This document shows, in pieces, positions 1 to 5,966 of a stretch of 6,740 nt of DNA. The first letter of the stretch is position 1. Every line of letters begins with the position of its first letter. The notes under the pieces are model-generated. The model had not been told where the DNA came from. It worked only from the letters and a program-made list of their open reading frames with translations, and ran no database searches. Location of the stretch: assembly GCA_035535995.1 (NCBI GenBank), contig DATLOZ010000017.1, positions 1-6,740 on the forward strand, given 5' to 3'. The stretch comes from JANYCO01 sp035535995. GTDB taxonomy: Bacteria > Bacteroidota > Bacteroidia > Cytophagales > Cytophagaceae. Made by a program: the position numbers and the translations under genes.

Positions 1-1023
1 GCATTCCGTTTTGATCAGGTCTTCCAGGAAGGTGGTCATCGCACGACTTTTTTTTACCAAAGCTTTCATGCCTGCTTCGTCAAACAATTCCAGCGAAGCT
101 TTGTGGGCAATCATATTAAACACCTGCGCATTGCTCAGCTGCCAACCTTCCGCAGTGGGCGTAGGTTGAAAAACCGGCTTCATCTGGAAACGATCTTTTT
201 CTTCGTTTCCCCACCAGCCGGCCAACCTAGGCAGGGCGCGGTTTTTGGCGTGCTTCTCGTGTATGAATAAACCGCCTACAGCACCCGGGCCACTGTTAAG
301 ATATTTGTAGGTACACCATACAGCAAAATCTATATCCCATTTGTGCAGATTAAGCGGAATATTGCCAATGGCATGCGCAAGATCAAAGCCTGCCTTGGCG
401 CCCGCTTTGTGCGTGGCCTTGGCGATGACTTCCATTTCAAATGCTTGCCCTGTATAATAATTCACCCCACCCATCATTACCAGCGCAAGACTTGAGCGAT
501 GACGTTGAATTTGCTTCACGATATCTTCTGTGCGAAGCGTGTATTCTCCTTTGCGGGGTTTTAATTCTACAATTACTTTTTTTGGATCAAGGCCATGAAG
601 TTTCACTTGCGAACTGAGCGCATATATATCTGAAGAAAAACTTCCTGCTTCAGTAATAATTTTATAACGACGTGCCGTAGGACGGTAAAACGTAGTAAGC
701 ATCAAATGCAGGTTCGTGGTGAGCGTATTCATCGCTACTACTTCCGCAGCTTTGGCTCCTGTTATTTTGGCAAGTGATTTTGAAAACAATTTATGATAAT
801 GTAACCAAGGATGTTTTCCATGAAAATGCCCTTCCACTCCCCATTTGCTCCAGCTTTCCAACTCAGTGTCAAAATATTCCTTTGCCTTTGCAGGCTGCAG
901 GCCCAGCGAGTTTCCGCAAAAATAAACTACCTGTTTTCCATCGAGCACAGGCATATGAAATTGTTTACGAAAATGCTTTAATACATCTTGACTATCCAGG
1001 TATTTTGCGCGTTCTAATGTCAT
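1..1023 (-). CDS. kynU: Kynureninase, PLP-dependent (3' end cut off by window edge)
   Basis: Kynureninase cleaves L-kynurenine to anthranilate and alanine (or 3-hydroxykynurenine to 3-hydroxyanthranilate) in cytoplasmic tryptophan degradation and, in some bacteria, NAD synthesis. The minus-strand frame is open from ATG at 1021-1023 to the window edge, giving 341 residues. The family is usually a little over 400 residues, so roughly the last 70-90 are missing. The N-terminal part has YFCGNSLGLQP (about 34-44), and MNTLTTNLHLML lies in the cofactor domain. FDLAHAIGN (D214, H217) matches the PLP-ring contact, and WCTYKYLNSGPGAVGG holds the Schiff-base lysine, K240. The D-to-K spacing of 26 residues equals that of the human enzyme. 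A FQPTPTAEGWQLSNAQVF segment follows. The start is the first ATG and gives the normal N-terminus (MTLERAKYLDSQD). It lies 83 bp downstream of the dctA-like gene in the same direction and may be co-transcribed with it. Confidence 0.95.
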   Translation of the reverse strand, partial: MTLERAKYLDSQDVLKHFRKQFHMPVLDGKQVVYFCGNSLGLQPAKAKEYFDTELESWSKWGVEGHFHGKHPWLHYHKLFSKSLAKITGAKAAEVVAMNTLTTNLHLMLTTFYRPTARRYKIITEAGSFSSDIYALSSQVKLHGLDPKKVIVELKPRKGEYTLRTEDIVKQIQRHRSSLALVMMGGVNYYTGQAFEMEVIAKATHKAGAKAGFDLAHAIGNIPLNLHKWDIDFAVWCTYKYLNSGPGAVGGLFIHEKHAKNRALPRLAGWWGNEEKDRFQMKPVFQPTPTAEGWQLSNAQVFNMIAHKASLELFDEAGMKALVKKSRAMTTFLEDLIKTEC

Positions 1024-1083
1024 AGCGTAAAGATAAAAAATAGTGCTTGTAATTATTAACATCTATTACAGAATCCCAGGGCA

Positions 1084-1107
1084 AAGAATATAATTCCGTT
1101 TATTCTT
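1084..1107 (-). terminator. Weak AT-rich hairpin between dctA-like gene and kynU
   Basis: A perfect 7-bp inverted repeat (AAGAATA at 1084-1090, TATTCTT at 1101-1107) with a 10-nt loop begins at the last base of the transporter stop codon. The stem is AT-rich and no T-run follows on the minus strand. It may slow or partly terminate transcription, or protect the upstream mRNA end, rather than act as a full terminator. Low confidence. Confidence 0.25.
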
Positions 1108-2336
1108 CAGTTTTGTAAATCCAGCTCCAGTTGATTTTCTGATTTAGCGATCACAAGCGTCGCTACGCCGTTGCCGATAAGATTCGTAATGGCGCGGGCC
1201 TCCGACATGAATCGATCTATCCCTAGCAACAGTACAATTCCTTCCACCGGGATCGTACCTACAGCAGACAATGTAGAAGCAAGGGTGATAAAACCTCCGC
1301 CAGTCACTGCTGCAGCTCCTTTAGATGTGATCAGAAAAACACCCACAAGTGTCATTTCCTCTCCGAAAGTCAAAGACGTATTCGTAGCCTGTGCAACAAA
1401 AAGCGCGGCCATGGTGAGATAGATCGAGGTGCCATCAAGGTTAAATGAGTAACCTGTAGGAATCACTAATCCTGTCACGGAAGCCGAGCAGCCTGCGTTT
1501 CTCATTTTTTCCATAAGGCGGGGAAGCGCCGTTTCAGAAGAAGAAGTGCCCAACACGATCAGGATCTCTTCTTTGATGTATTTTAAAAATTTGAAAATAT
1601 TGGTACCCGAATAGCGTATGATCGTGCCCAATACTAGCAGCACAAACAGTAAGCAAGTGACGTATACGCAAAGCATTAATTTCCCGAGCGAGAATAATGT
1701 ACCTGCACCAAACTTCCCCACCACATAGGCCATAGCGCCAAATGCCCCTATGGGAGCGGCTTTCATGATGATGTCAATGATTTTAAATACTAACTGGTTT
1801 GCTTTCTCCAAAAAATGAATTGCTGGCAATCCGTTTTCCCCCATCTGGGAAATTGCTATTCCGGTGAGTACTGCCAGAAATAAAACGGGCAGAATTTGTC
1901 CTTGTGCAAAAGCGCCTATAAAATTTTCCGGGATCATAGAAGAAAAAAAATCGGCTAACCCATTATGACTTGCTTTTTCGGTATACTTTGTAATTGAAGA
2001 CGTATCCAGCGTATGAACGTCAATATTCATGCCTTTTCCAGGCTTCACCACATTCATCACCGCCCAGCCGATCAGCATGGCCAGCGTGGTGATCAGCTCA
2101 AAATACACGATCGTTTTTAATCCTGTACGGCCCAATTGTTTCATATCGCGAACGCTTGCAATGCCTAGCGTGACGGTAAGAAAGATTACCGGGGCGATGA
2201 TCATTTTGATCAGACGGATAAATAATTCGCCTAGTATATTCAGCGACTGCCCTACCTGCGGCCAGAGCCAGCCCGTTAGCACTCCGGCTACAATAGCAAC
2301 TAGCACGAAGAGATAAAGATTCTTATGCGAGTTCAT
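1107..2336 (-). CDS. dctA: C4-dicarboxylate:cation symporter, DctA-type (DAACS family)
   Basis: This inner-membrane secondary transporter of the dicarboxylate/amino acid:cation symporter family imports substrates such as succinate, fumarate or malate with protons or sodium. It has 409 residues, the usual family length, with hydrophobic segments throughout and a reentrant-loop architecture. The diagnostic motifs are intact: the serine-rich hairpin tip LGTSSSETALPR (262-273), GYSFNLDGTSIYLTMAA (295-311), SKGAAAVTGGGF (338-349) and DRFMSEARAITNLIGNG (374-390). NLDGT rather than NMDGT, and SEARAITNLIGN in the last helix, match DctA more closely than glutamate carriers of the GltP/GltT type. The substrate is still inferred. 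The ATG at 2334-2336 overlaps the TGA of the upstream peptidase (ATGA), so translation is probably coupled. The stop is TGA at 1107-1109. Confidence 0.92.
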   Translation of the reverse strand: MNSHKNLYLFVLVAIVAGVLTGWLWPQVGQSLNILGELFIRLIKMIIAPVIFLTVTLGIASVRDMKQLGRTGLKTIVYFELITTLAMLIGWAVMNVVKPGKGMNIDVHTLDTSSITKYTEKASHNGLADFFSSMIPENFIGAFAQGQILPVLFLAVLTGIAISQMGENGLPAIHFLEKANQLVFKIIDIIMKAAPIGAFGAMAYVVGKFGAGTLFSLGKLMLCVYVTCLLFVLLVLGTIIRYSGTNIFKFLKYIKEEILIVLGTSSSETALPRLMEKMRNAGCSASVTGLVIPTGYSFNLDGTSIYLTMAALFVAQATNTSLTFGEEMTLVGVFLITSKGAAAVTGGGFITLASTLSAVGTIPVEGIVLLLGIDRFMSEARAITNLIGNGVATLVIAKSENQLELDLQN

Positions 2337-3604
2337 CTTGGTAGAGCGATAACGAGTGGTACAAATTCGGTGATCAATAAATATACTTCACGAAACTTCG
2401 TAAGCGGCAAGGTCTGCGGCTTGTCCTGCACATCGTGGTATGCCGCTATTCCGCCAAGAGTGTAAAAGAAAAAAGCAGGCACGCCTTTTTCAGTAAAGAA
2501 ATAATGATCGGAATTCGCCGCCTTGCCCCTTTTCTTGATGGTCGACAAATATAGTTTCTGATCGTTGATCGAAGTAAGCAATGAAAATTCTTTCGTAAAA
2601 ACCTGGCCATTCACTACCATCATACCATCGTCGCCTGTGCCCATCAAATCCATGTTGATGAGGAAGCGGATCCTGGAAAGCGGTACAAGTGGATTTTGCG
2701 TAAAATATTTAGACCCGATCAATCCTGCTTCTTCCGCGCCAAAGGCAATGAATACGATGCTATATCGTGTAGGATTTTCTTTAAAATAACGAGCCAGCTC
2801 TAGCAACATAGAAACACCACTGGCATTATCGTTCGCTCCGGGAAAATAATTCGCGGATCCTAGACTACCCAAATGATCGTAGTGTGCGGTAAGAAACAAA
2901 AAAGAATCCGGCACCACTGTGCCAGGAATGATCGCGCAGACATTTTGCGCTTCATAATTTTTGAGAAGCCTCGCTTCTACTTCATAGGTAAGCGTTTTGG
3001 CCTTGCGGTCAAATTTTTCTTTCAACACTTCAAAGACAGGATGTGATGCTTGAGTGGAAGAAAGTCCCATGGTCAGCTTGTCTTTGAGCTCTACTACACA
3101 GGCTGCCTTCTCAATCTTGGCAAGCATTTCAGAAGGTTTGGCTTTTAAGAGACGAAGAAATTTTTCGTCGTACACTAATGCCGTATTTTTAAAATCTGCC
3201 TGCAAAAACTTTTTCTTGGCCTTGGAAGAAGAAAACAAAATAGTATCCAGCCATACAAGCTTTACCGTACCCTTGCCCGATGGAGAAGAGGAATGAATAA
3301 TAAATTCGGTGCCCGGCTGGAGAATAGTTTGATCTGCCTGCAAAAAAAGTTTTCCAGGAAAGGTATTGATATCGTAATGAAATTTCTGGAAGTAAGAGCT
3401 TTCCTGCAATGGAGCGATCTGCATTTCTTTGAAACGATCAACAAGGTAGCGTGCCGCATTTTTTTGCCCATCTGCATCCGCGCCACGCCCATTCAAGCCA
3501 GGAGCACAGAGTGTATCCAGGTATTGGTGTACCCGTTCTATATTTTGCGCAGACAGCGTACTTGAATAGAAAAGCAGTAAAAGAAGGAAGGATTTTTTCT
3601 TCAT
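2333..3604 (-). CDS. Secreted M28-family zinc aminopeptidase
   Basis: A 423-residue exported metallopeptidase of clan MH, expected to remove N-terminal residues from peptides in the periplasm or outside the cell. The ATG at 3602-3604 is chosen because it starts a clean signal peptide (MKKKSFLLLLLF, ending in SAQ near residue 20). A longer in-frame ATG at 3722-3724 would add 40 residues before this signal and start inside a terminator. The middle (about 90-210) is a less conserved insert of the PA or linker kind. The catalytic domain has two-zinc ligands by motif: H241 in LTAHYDHLG, D259 in PGANDNASG, E291 (catalytic base) and E292 in FGAEEAGLIGSKYF, D319 in INMDLMG, and probably H390 in AAYHDVQDKPQTL. 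A conserved SDHYFF lies at 365-370. Exact specificity cannot be read. It is the first gene of the run leading to the DctA-like transporter. Confidence 0.93.
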   Translation of the reverse strand: MKKKSFLLLLLFYSSTLSAQNIERVHQYLDTLCAPGLNGRGADADGQKNAARYLVDRFKEMQIAPLQESSYFQKFHYDINTFPGKLFLQADQTILQPGTEFIIHSSSPSGKGTVKLVWLDTILFSSSKAKKKFLQADFKNTALVYDEKFLRLLKAKPSEMLAKIEKAACVVELKDKLTMGLSSTQASHPVFEVLKEKFDRKAKTLTYEVEARLLKNYEAQNVCAIIPGTVVPDSFLFLTAHYDHLGSLGSANYFPGANDNASGVSMLLELARYFKENPTRYSIVFIAFGAEEAGLIGSKYFTQNPLVPLSRIRFLINMDLMGTGDDGMMVVNGQVFTKEFSLLTSINDQKLYLSTIKKRGKAANSDHYFFTEKGVPAFFFYTLGGIAAYHDVQDKPQTLPLTKFREVYLLITEFVPLVIALPR

Positions 3605-3701
3605 GACCGAAATTGTAAGGGAAAATAGAAAAAAGCTGGAATAAATACAGCGGTTGTTCTTTATAATTTGTCTGGGAGATCTGAAGAGAAGGTTAAAAAT
3701 A
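3605..3701 (-). promoter_or_regulatory. Leader region of the peptidase-transporter operon
   Basis: This 97-bp non-coding stretch lies between the lipoprotein terminator and the peptidase start. Because a strong terminator closes the upstream gene, a promoter for the minus-strand operon should lie here. It is AT-rich with pyrimidine runs before the ATG. I could not find a convincing match to the Bacteroidota consensus (TTTG, 19-21 bp, TAnnTTTG), so the position is by inference only. Confidence 0.35.
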
Positions 3702-3728
3702 AAAAATGCCACACGAGGTGGCATTTTT
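3702..3728 (-). terminator. Rho-independent terminator of the small lipoprotein gene
   Basis: A perfect 11-bp stem (3702-3712 with 3718-3728; GC core TGCCAC/GTGGCA) and a 5-nt loop. On the minus strand it is followed by a long T-rich run (complement of 3691-3706). It begins 20 bp after the lipoprotein stop codon. A/T-flanked symmetry would let it work on both strands, but only the minus strand has a gene reading into it. A second, smaller inverted repeat (AATTTC 3731-3736, GAAATT 3744-3749) sits between it and the stop codon. Confidence 0.88.
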
Positions 3729-3747
3729 CTAATTTCCGGAAGAGAAA

Positions 3748-3942
3748 TTATTTTTTAGCTGTAGTGTCTGCAGTAGTTGCAGCAGAATCAGTAGCCATAG
3801 CTGTAGTATCAGCTGGAGCAACTGGAGTAGAGTCCATCACAACAGCAGTTGTGTCAGCAGTTTTAGCAGATTCTCCACCACCGCAAGATGCGAAAGCTAC
3901 TGTTGCAACAGCAGCCACTACGAATAATTTTACAGTTTTCAT
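3748..3942 (-). CDS. Small Thr/Ala/Asp-rich lipoprotein with ADTTA repeats
   Basis: A 64-residue protein with a lipoprotein signal: MKTVKLFVVAAVATVAF followed by the lipobox ASC, lipid attachment expected at C20, then GGG. The mature part is only about 44 residues, low in complexity and rich in Thr, Ala, Asp and Ser. It contains three copies of ADTTA (29-33, 44-48, 58-62) with DST/TDS variants between, and ends in KK. Such a tail is probably disordered, and the protein should sit on a membrane facing the periplasm or the outside. The function is unknown; small lipoproteins of this look are common in Bacteroidota. It is supported as a real gene by the lipobox, a plausible promoter 30 bp upstream, and a strong terminator just after the TAA (3748-3750). 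It stands alone and diverges from the sigma-factor gene. Confidence 0.85.
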   Translation of the reverse strand: MKTVKLFVVAAVATVAFASCGGGESAKTADTTAVVMDSTPVAPADTTAMATDSAATTADTTAKK

Positions 3943-3970
3943 GTTAACTTGTTTATTAAGGGTTTGACAT

Positions 3971-4001
3971 CAAATATGCCTTAATACAAAAAGCCTTCAA
4001 G
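3971..4001 (-). promoter_or_regulatory. Putative Bacteroidota-type promoter of the lipoprotein gene
   Basis: Read on the minus strand, CTTG (complement of 3998-4001) is followed after exactly 19 bp by CATATTTG (complement of 3971-3978). This is close to the known Bacteroidota sigma consensus TTTG, 19-21 bp, TAnnTTTG, with one mismatch in each element. It would start transcription about 20 bp before the ATG. The poly-A/T tract just upstream (4012-4036) could act as an UP-like element. No experimental support. Confidence 0.45.
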
Positions 4002-4009
4002 GGTAACCC

Positions 4010-4038
4010 GGTTTTTTTATAAATTTTTCAAAAAAACC
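4010..4038. repeat. AT-rich perfect hairpin GGTTTTTTT / AAAAAAACC
   Basis: A 9-bp perfect inverted repeat (4010-4018 with 4030-4038) with an 11-nt A/T loop, next to the GGGTAACCC palindrome. No gene reads into it from the left on the plus strand, so it is not an obvious terminator. It more likely provides bent, easily melted DNA upstream of the lipoprotein promoter. Confidence 0.35.
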
Positions 4039-4121
4039 TGAAATAATTTTAAACGTCTGATTCTTAAACATTTTAAATTCCAAATACCGGCTTTCAGATG
4101 CCAAGTATTTTTTATTCGTTA

Positions 4122-4145
4122 TCTGGAATCCGGCCTCTGGAATCC
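4122..4145 (+). repeat. Tandem direct repeat TCTGGAATCC upstream of the sigma gene
   Basis: The 10-bp word TCTGGAATCC occurs exactly twice, at 4122-4131 and 4136-4145, with a 14-bp period and a 4-bp spacer (GGCC). A related GAATCCGG lies at 4196-4203, immediately before the sigma-factor start. Two close direct repeats upstream of a regulatory gene are compatible with an operator, but the role is not known. Confidence 0.45.
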
Positions 4146-4208
4146 TTTTTATTTTTACCATTTTGGGTTACCTTCGACCAATTAATGTATTAAGAGAATC
4201 CGGGGCAA

Positions 4209-4757
4209 ATGCAACGCAATTATACTGACAAAGAGATCGTTGACGGAATTAGAAACGATGAAAAGGGAGTCCTGGAGTTTCTTTATAAAGAGAATTTTCA
4301 TGCCGTCGCTTACTTTATTTATAGCAATAGCGGAAGCGAGCAAGATGCCAAAGATATCTGCCAGGATGCATTGATCCTGCTGTATGAAAAAATAAGGGAC
4401 AATTCCCTGGAATTAAATTGTTCTGTAAAAACGTATTTGTATTCAGTTTGCAGAAGGCTTTGGTTAAAGAAGCTTTATTATAAATCAAAATATACAGGAA
4501 AGATCGACGAGTTTGAAGACGTCTTTTCTACTACAGAACAAGCCGATGCGGAAGAAAAAGAAAAAGATTTCGCCCGGATGGAAGAAGCAATGAACGGACT
4601 TGGCGAGCCTTGCCGTACCATTATCGAAGATTATTACATTCATAAACTAACCATGGTCGAGATCTGCGAAAAATTTGGTTATACCAACGCAGACAATGCC
4701 AAGAACCAGAAATATAAATGCCTGATGCGGTTGAAAAAAATATTCTTTTCAGCTTAA
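4209..4757 (+). CDS. ECF-type RNA polymerase sigma factor
   Basis: A 182-residue protein with the two-domain layout of extracytoplasmic-function sigma factors. Sigma-2 covers about 18-88, with the core-binding helix SEQDAKDICQDALILLYEKI (43-62) and the -10 recognition/melting helix VKTYLYSVCRRLWLKK (73-88). An acidic linker (about 100-123) follows. Sigma-4 covers about 128-180, with LGEPCRTIIEDYY and the helix-turn-helix TMVEICEKFGYTNADNAKNQ (148-167), which should read the -35 element. There is no sigma-1.1 or sigma-3 and no C-terminal extension. It would direct RNA polymerase to a small regulon in response to an envelope signal. The gene is 16 bp upstream of a membrane protein with an anti-sigma-like head, the usual place for its regulator. 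The ATG at 4209 is chosen because it gives a family-sized N-terminus. No Shine-Dalgarno sequence is clear. Confidence 0.9.
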   Translation: MQRNYTDKEIVDGIRNDEKGVLEFLYKENFHAVAYFIYSNSGSEQDAKDICQDALILLYEKIRDNSLELNCSVKTYLYSVCRRLWLKKLYYKSKYTGKIDEFEDVFSTTEQADAEEKEKDFARMEEAMNGLGEPCRTIIEDYYIHKLTMVEICEKFGYTNADNAKNQKYKCLMRLKKIFFSA

Positions 4758-4773
4758 AAGGGCGCTAATACAG

Positions 4774-5853
4774 ATGGAAAACAAAAGAGAACTACAAGAC
4801 CTGATCGAAAAATATTTTTCCGGTCAGATGGAAACTTCCGAACAGAAAACCTTCGAAGCAAAAATGGCTACAGATGCCGCGCTTGCTGAAGAGTATGTTT
4901 CTTATCAGAAACTGATGAAATCGTTTGGCCTTTATGCTTCCAGAAAAAAGATCAGAAAGAAACTGGAAGAAGTACATACCGGCATGCAAACAAGCGTGGA
5001 CAGCTCTTCAATCCGTCCGGCTAAGATCCGCAGCCTGCTTTCAGACCCTAAGCTTTGGAGCGCCGCAGCTTCCGTAGCGCTGATCATCAGCATCGGCACT
5101 TATCTTTTTATGAACTATGTAAACTCGCTGAACGGAAACGACAAAGCACATTACCGGGAACTAAGACGCGATATCGAAGCTGTGAAGAGTTCTCAAAATA
5201 AGATCATCAAAGAACTTAACGACAAGCCTGCTATGAACCAGGCTACTTTCGGTGGTACTGCAATCGCCATCAGCGCCGATGGGTATGTGCTTACCAGCTA
5301 CCACGTAGTGAAAGATGTGGAGTCTGTTTATATCGAAAACAAAAAATTCAGCAGACTTAAACTGAAAAAAGTATACACCGACCCAAGACTTGACCTGGTG
5401 ATCATGAAAGTGGAAGACGATAGCTTTAAAACTTTTGGAAATCTTCCTTTTACCTTCCGCAAAAACAATCTTGATCTTGGCGAAAAAGTTTATACACTGG
5501 GATATCCAAAACAAGATGTGGTATTTGGAGAAGGATATATCAGCTCTCTAAACGGCTACGAAGGCGATACTGCTTCTTACCAGATCGCAGTGCCTGTAAA
5601 CCCCGGCCAGAGCGGCGGGCCACTGTTTGACGAGCAAGGTAATCTTGTAGGGATCGTCAGTGGTAAGCATACTGAAAACGAAGGTTCTGCTTTTGCTGTA
5701 AAAGCCAACTACTTAAAAAAAGCAATCCTGGCCAACGATAGCCTGAACGCCAACATTCATCTGCCCAAGATGAACTACCTGAAAAACCAGGGAAAGATCC
5801 AGATGATCAAAAAAATGCAGGATTATGTATTTGAAGTGAAAGGATATAACTAG
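4774..5853 (+). CDS. Membrane-anchored trypsin-like serine protease with anti-sigma-like cytoplasmic head
   Basis: A 359-residue single-pass protein. Residues 1-60 (LIEKYFSGQMETSEQKTFE, then an ATDAALAEEY segment) resemble the cytoplasmic N-terminus of Bacteroidota anti-sigma factors. There is no HxxxCxxC zinc motif, and the whole protein lacks cysteine. A basic stretch (57-63) and a linker lead to one membrane helix (about 96-117), then a short charged, possibly coiled segment (about 124-150). Residues 157-320 form a trypsin-2/HtrA-like domain with a full triad: H177 in TSYHVVKD, D207 in DPRLDLVIM, S280 in NPGQSGGPLFD. GNLVGIVSG follows, as in DegP-type proteases. No PDZ domain is present; about 40 unassigned residues end the protein. 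Expected topology is head inside, protease in the periplasm. It lies 16 bp after the ECF sigma gene, so it probably controls that sigma factor. Sigma binding is inferred; the protease call is firm. Confidence 0.88.
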   Translation: MENKRELQDLIEKYFSGQMETSEQKTFEAKMATDAALAEEYVSYQKLMKSFGLYASRKKIRKKLEEVHTGMQTSVDSSSIRPAKIRSLLSDPKLWSAAASVALIISIGTYLFMNYVNSLNGNDKAHYRELRRDIEAVKSSQNKIIKELNDKPAMNQATFGGTAIAISADGYVLTSYHVVKDVESVYIENKKFSRLKLKKVYTDPRLDLVIMKVEDDSFKTFGNLPFTFRKNNLDLGEKVYTLGYPKQDVVFGEGYISSLNGYEGDTASYQIAVPVNPGQSGGPLFDEQGNLVGIVSGKHTENEGSAFAVKANYLKKAILANDSLNANIHLPKMNYLKNQGKIQMIKKMQDYVFEVKGYN

Positions 5854-5893
5854 GATAATAAGCTACACTTAAAATTTCATCAATTAATTCCTC

Positions 5894-5920
5894 AAAAGCC
5901 GGACAAATGGTCCGGCTTTT
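5894..5920 (+). terminator. Rho-independent terminator of the sigma-protease operon
   Basis: A perfect 11-bp stem (AAAAGCCGGAC 5894-5904, GTCCGGCTTTT 5910-5920) with a 5-nt loop AAATG, about 40 bp after the protease stop codon and followed by GTATTTT. The A-run on the left side would also let it work on the minus strand. It separates the sigma-protease pair from the next gene, which must then have its own promoter in the 46 bp that follow. Confidence 0.92.
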
Positions 5921-5966
5921 GTATTTTAGTATATTAAAATCTTATACACCTACTAAATTATTCTTT

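Larger units (their letters stand above)
4001..4172. repeat. Mirrored GGGTTACC boxes flanking the divergent region
   Basis: GGTAACCC at 4002-4009 (inside the palindrome GGGTAACCC, 4001-4009) and GGGTTACC at 4165-4172 are exact reverse complements. Each lies upstream of one divergent gene: about 59 bp from the lipoprotein ATG and 36 bp from the sigma-factor ATG. Flanking bases are loosely shared too (a CTTGA/TTCGA-like tail). They could be operators or sigma recognition elements shared by both genes. An 8-bp match can also arise by chance. Confidence 0.35.
3943..4208. other. Divergent intergenic region between lipoprotein and sigma factor genes
   Basis: This 266-bp AT-rich region has no gene in either direction. 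It holds the likely lipoprotein promoter (3971-4001), a palindromic GGGTAACCC (4001-4009), an AT-rich hairpin (4010-4038), an imperfect hairpin ending in T residues (AAATAC 4082-4087 with GTATTT 4105-4110, inner GGC/GCC), a tandem 10-bp repeat (4122-4145) and a second GGGTTACC box (4165-4172) shortly before the sigma-factor start. The sigma-factor promoter must be near the right end. TTTTG at 4161-4165 could be its -33 element, but no good -7 element follows. Confidence 0.6.

Noticed and set aside
774..1025. Plus-strand open frame opposite kynU
   Set aside because: It is antisense to a well-conserved kynureninase N-terminus, with no recognisable domain.
1171..2316. Two plus-strand open frames opposite the DctA-like gene (1171-1422 and 2029-2316)
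   Set aside because: They are complements of membrane-helix codons with no family resemblance, which is expected by chance opposite a conserved gene.
3605..3724. A 40-residue N-terminal extension of the M28 peptidase starting at ATG 3722-3724
   Set aside because: The start lies in a terminator stem, and the extension would bury a clear signal peptide that begins at 3604.
3668..3967. Plus-strand open frame of 99 codons covering the lipoprotein gene
   Set aside because: Its Ala/Val-rich sequence is the mirror of the ADTTA-coding repeats. It crosses the terminator, while the minus strand has a lipobox, promoter and terminator.
4082..4116. Hairpin AAATAC/GTATTT followed by T residues as a plus-strand terminator
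   Set aside because: The stem is short and interrupted, and no gene reads into it from the left. Noted only as part of the intergenic region.
5161..5514. Minus-strand 117-codon frame opposite the protease
   Set aside because: It lies opposite the conserved catalytic domain and has no start context or domain of its own.
5907..5966. A 20-residue N-terminal extension of the secreted protein starting at ATG 5907
   Set aside because: The ATG is in the loop of the 5894-5920 terminator, and the signal peptide starts at 5967.
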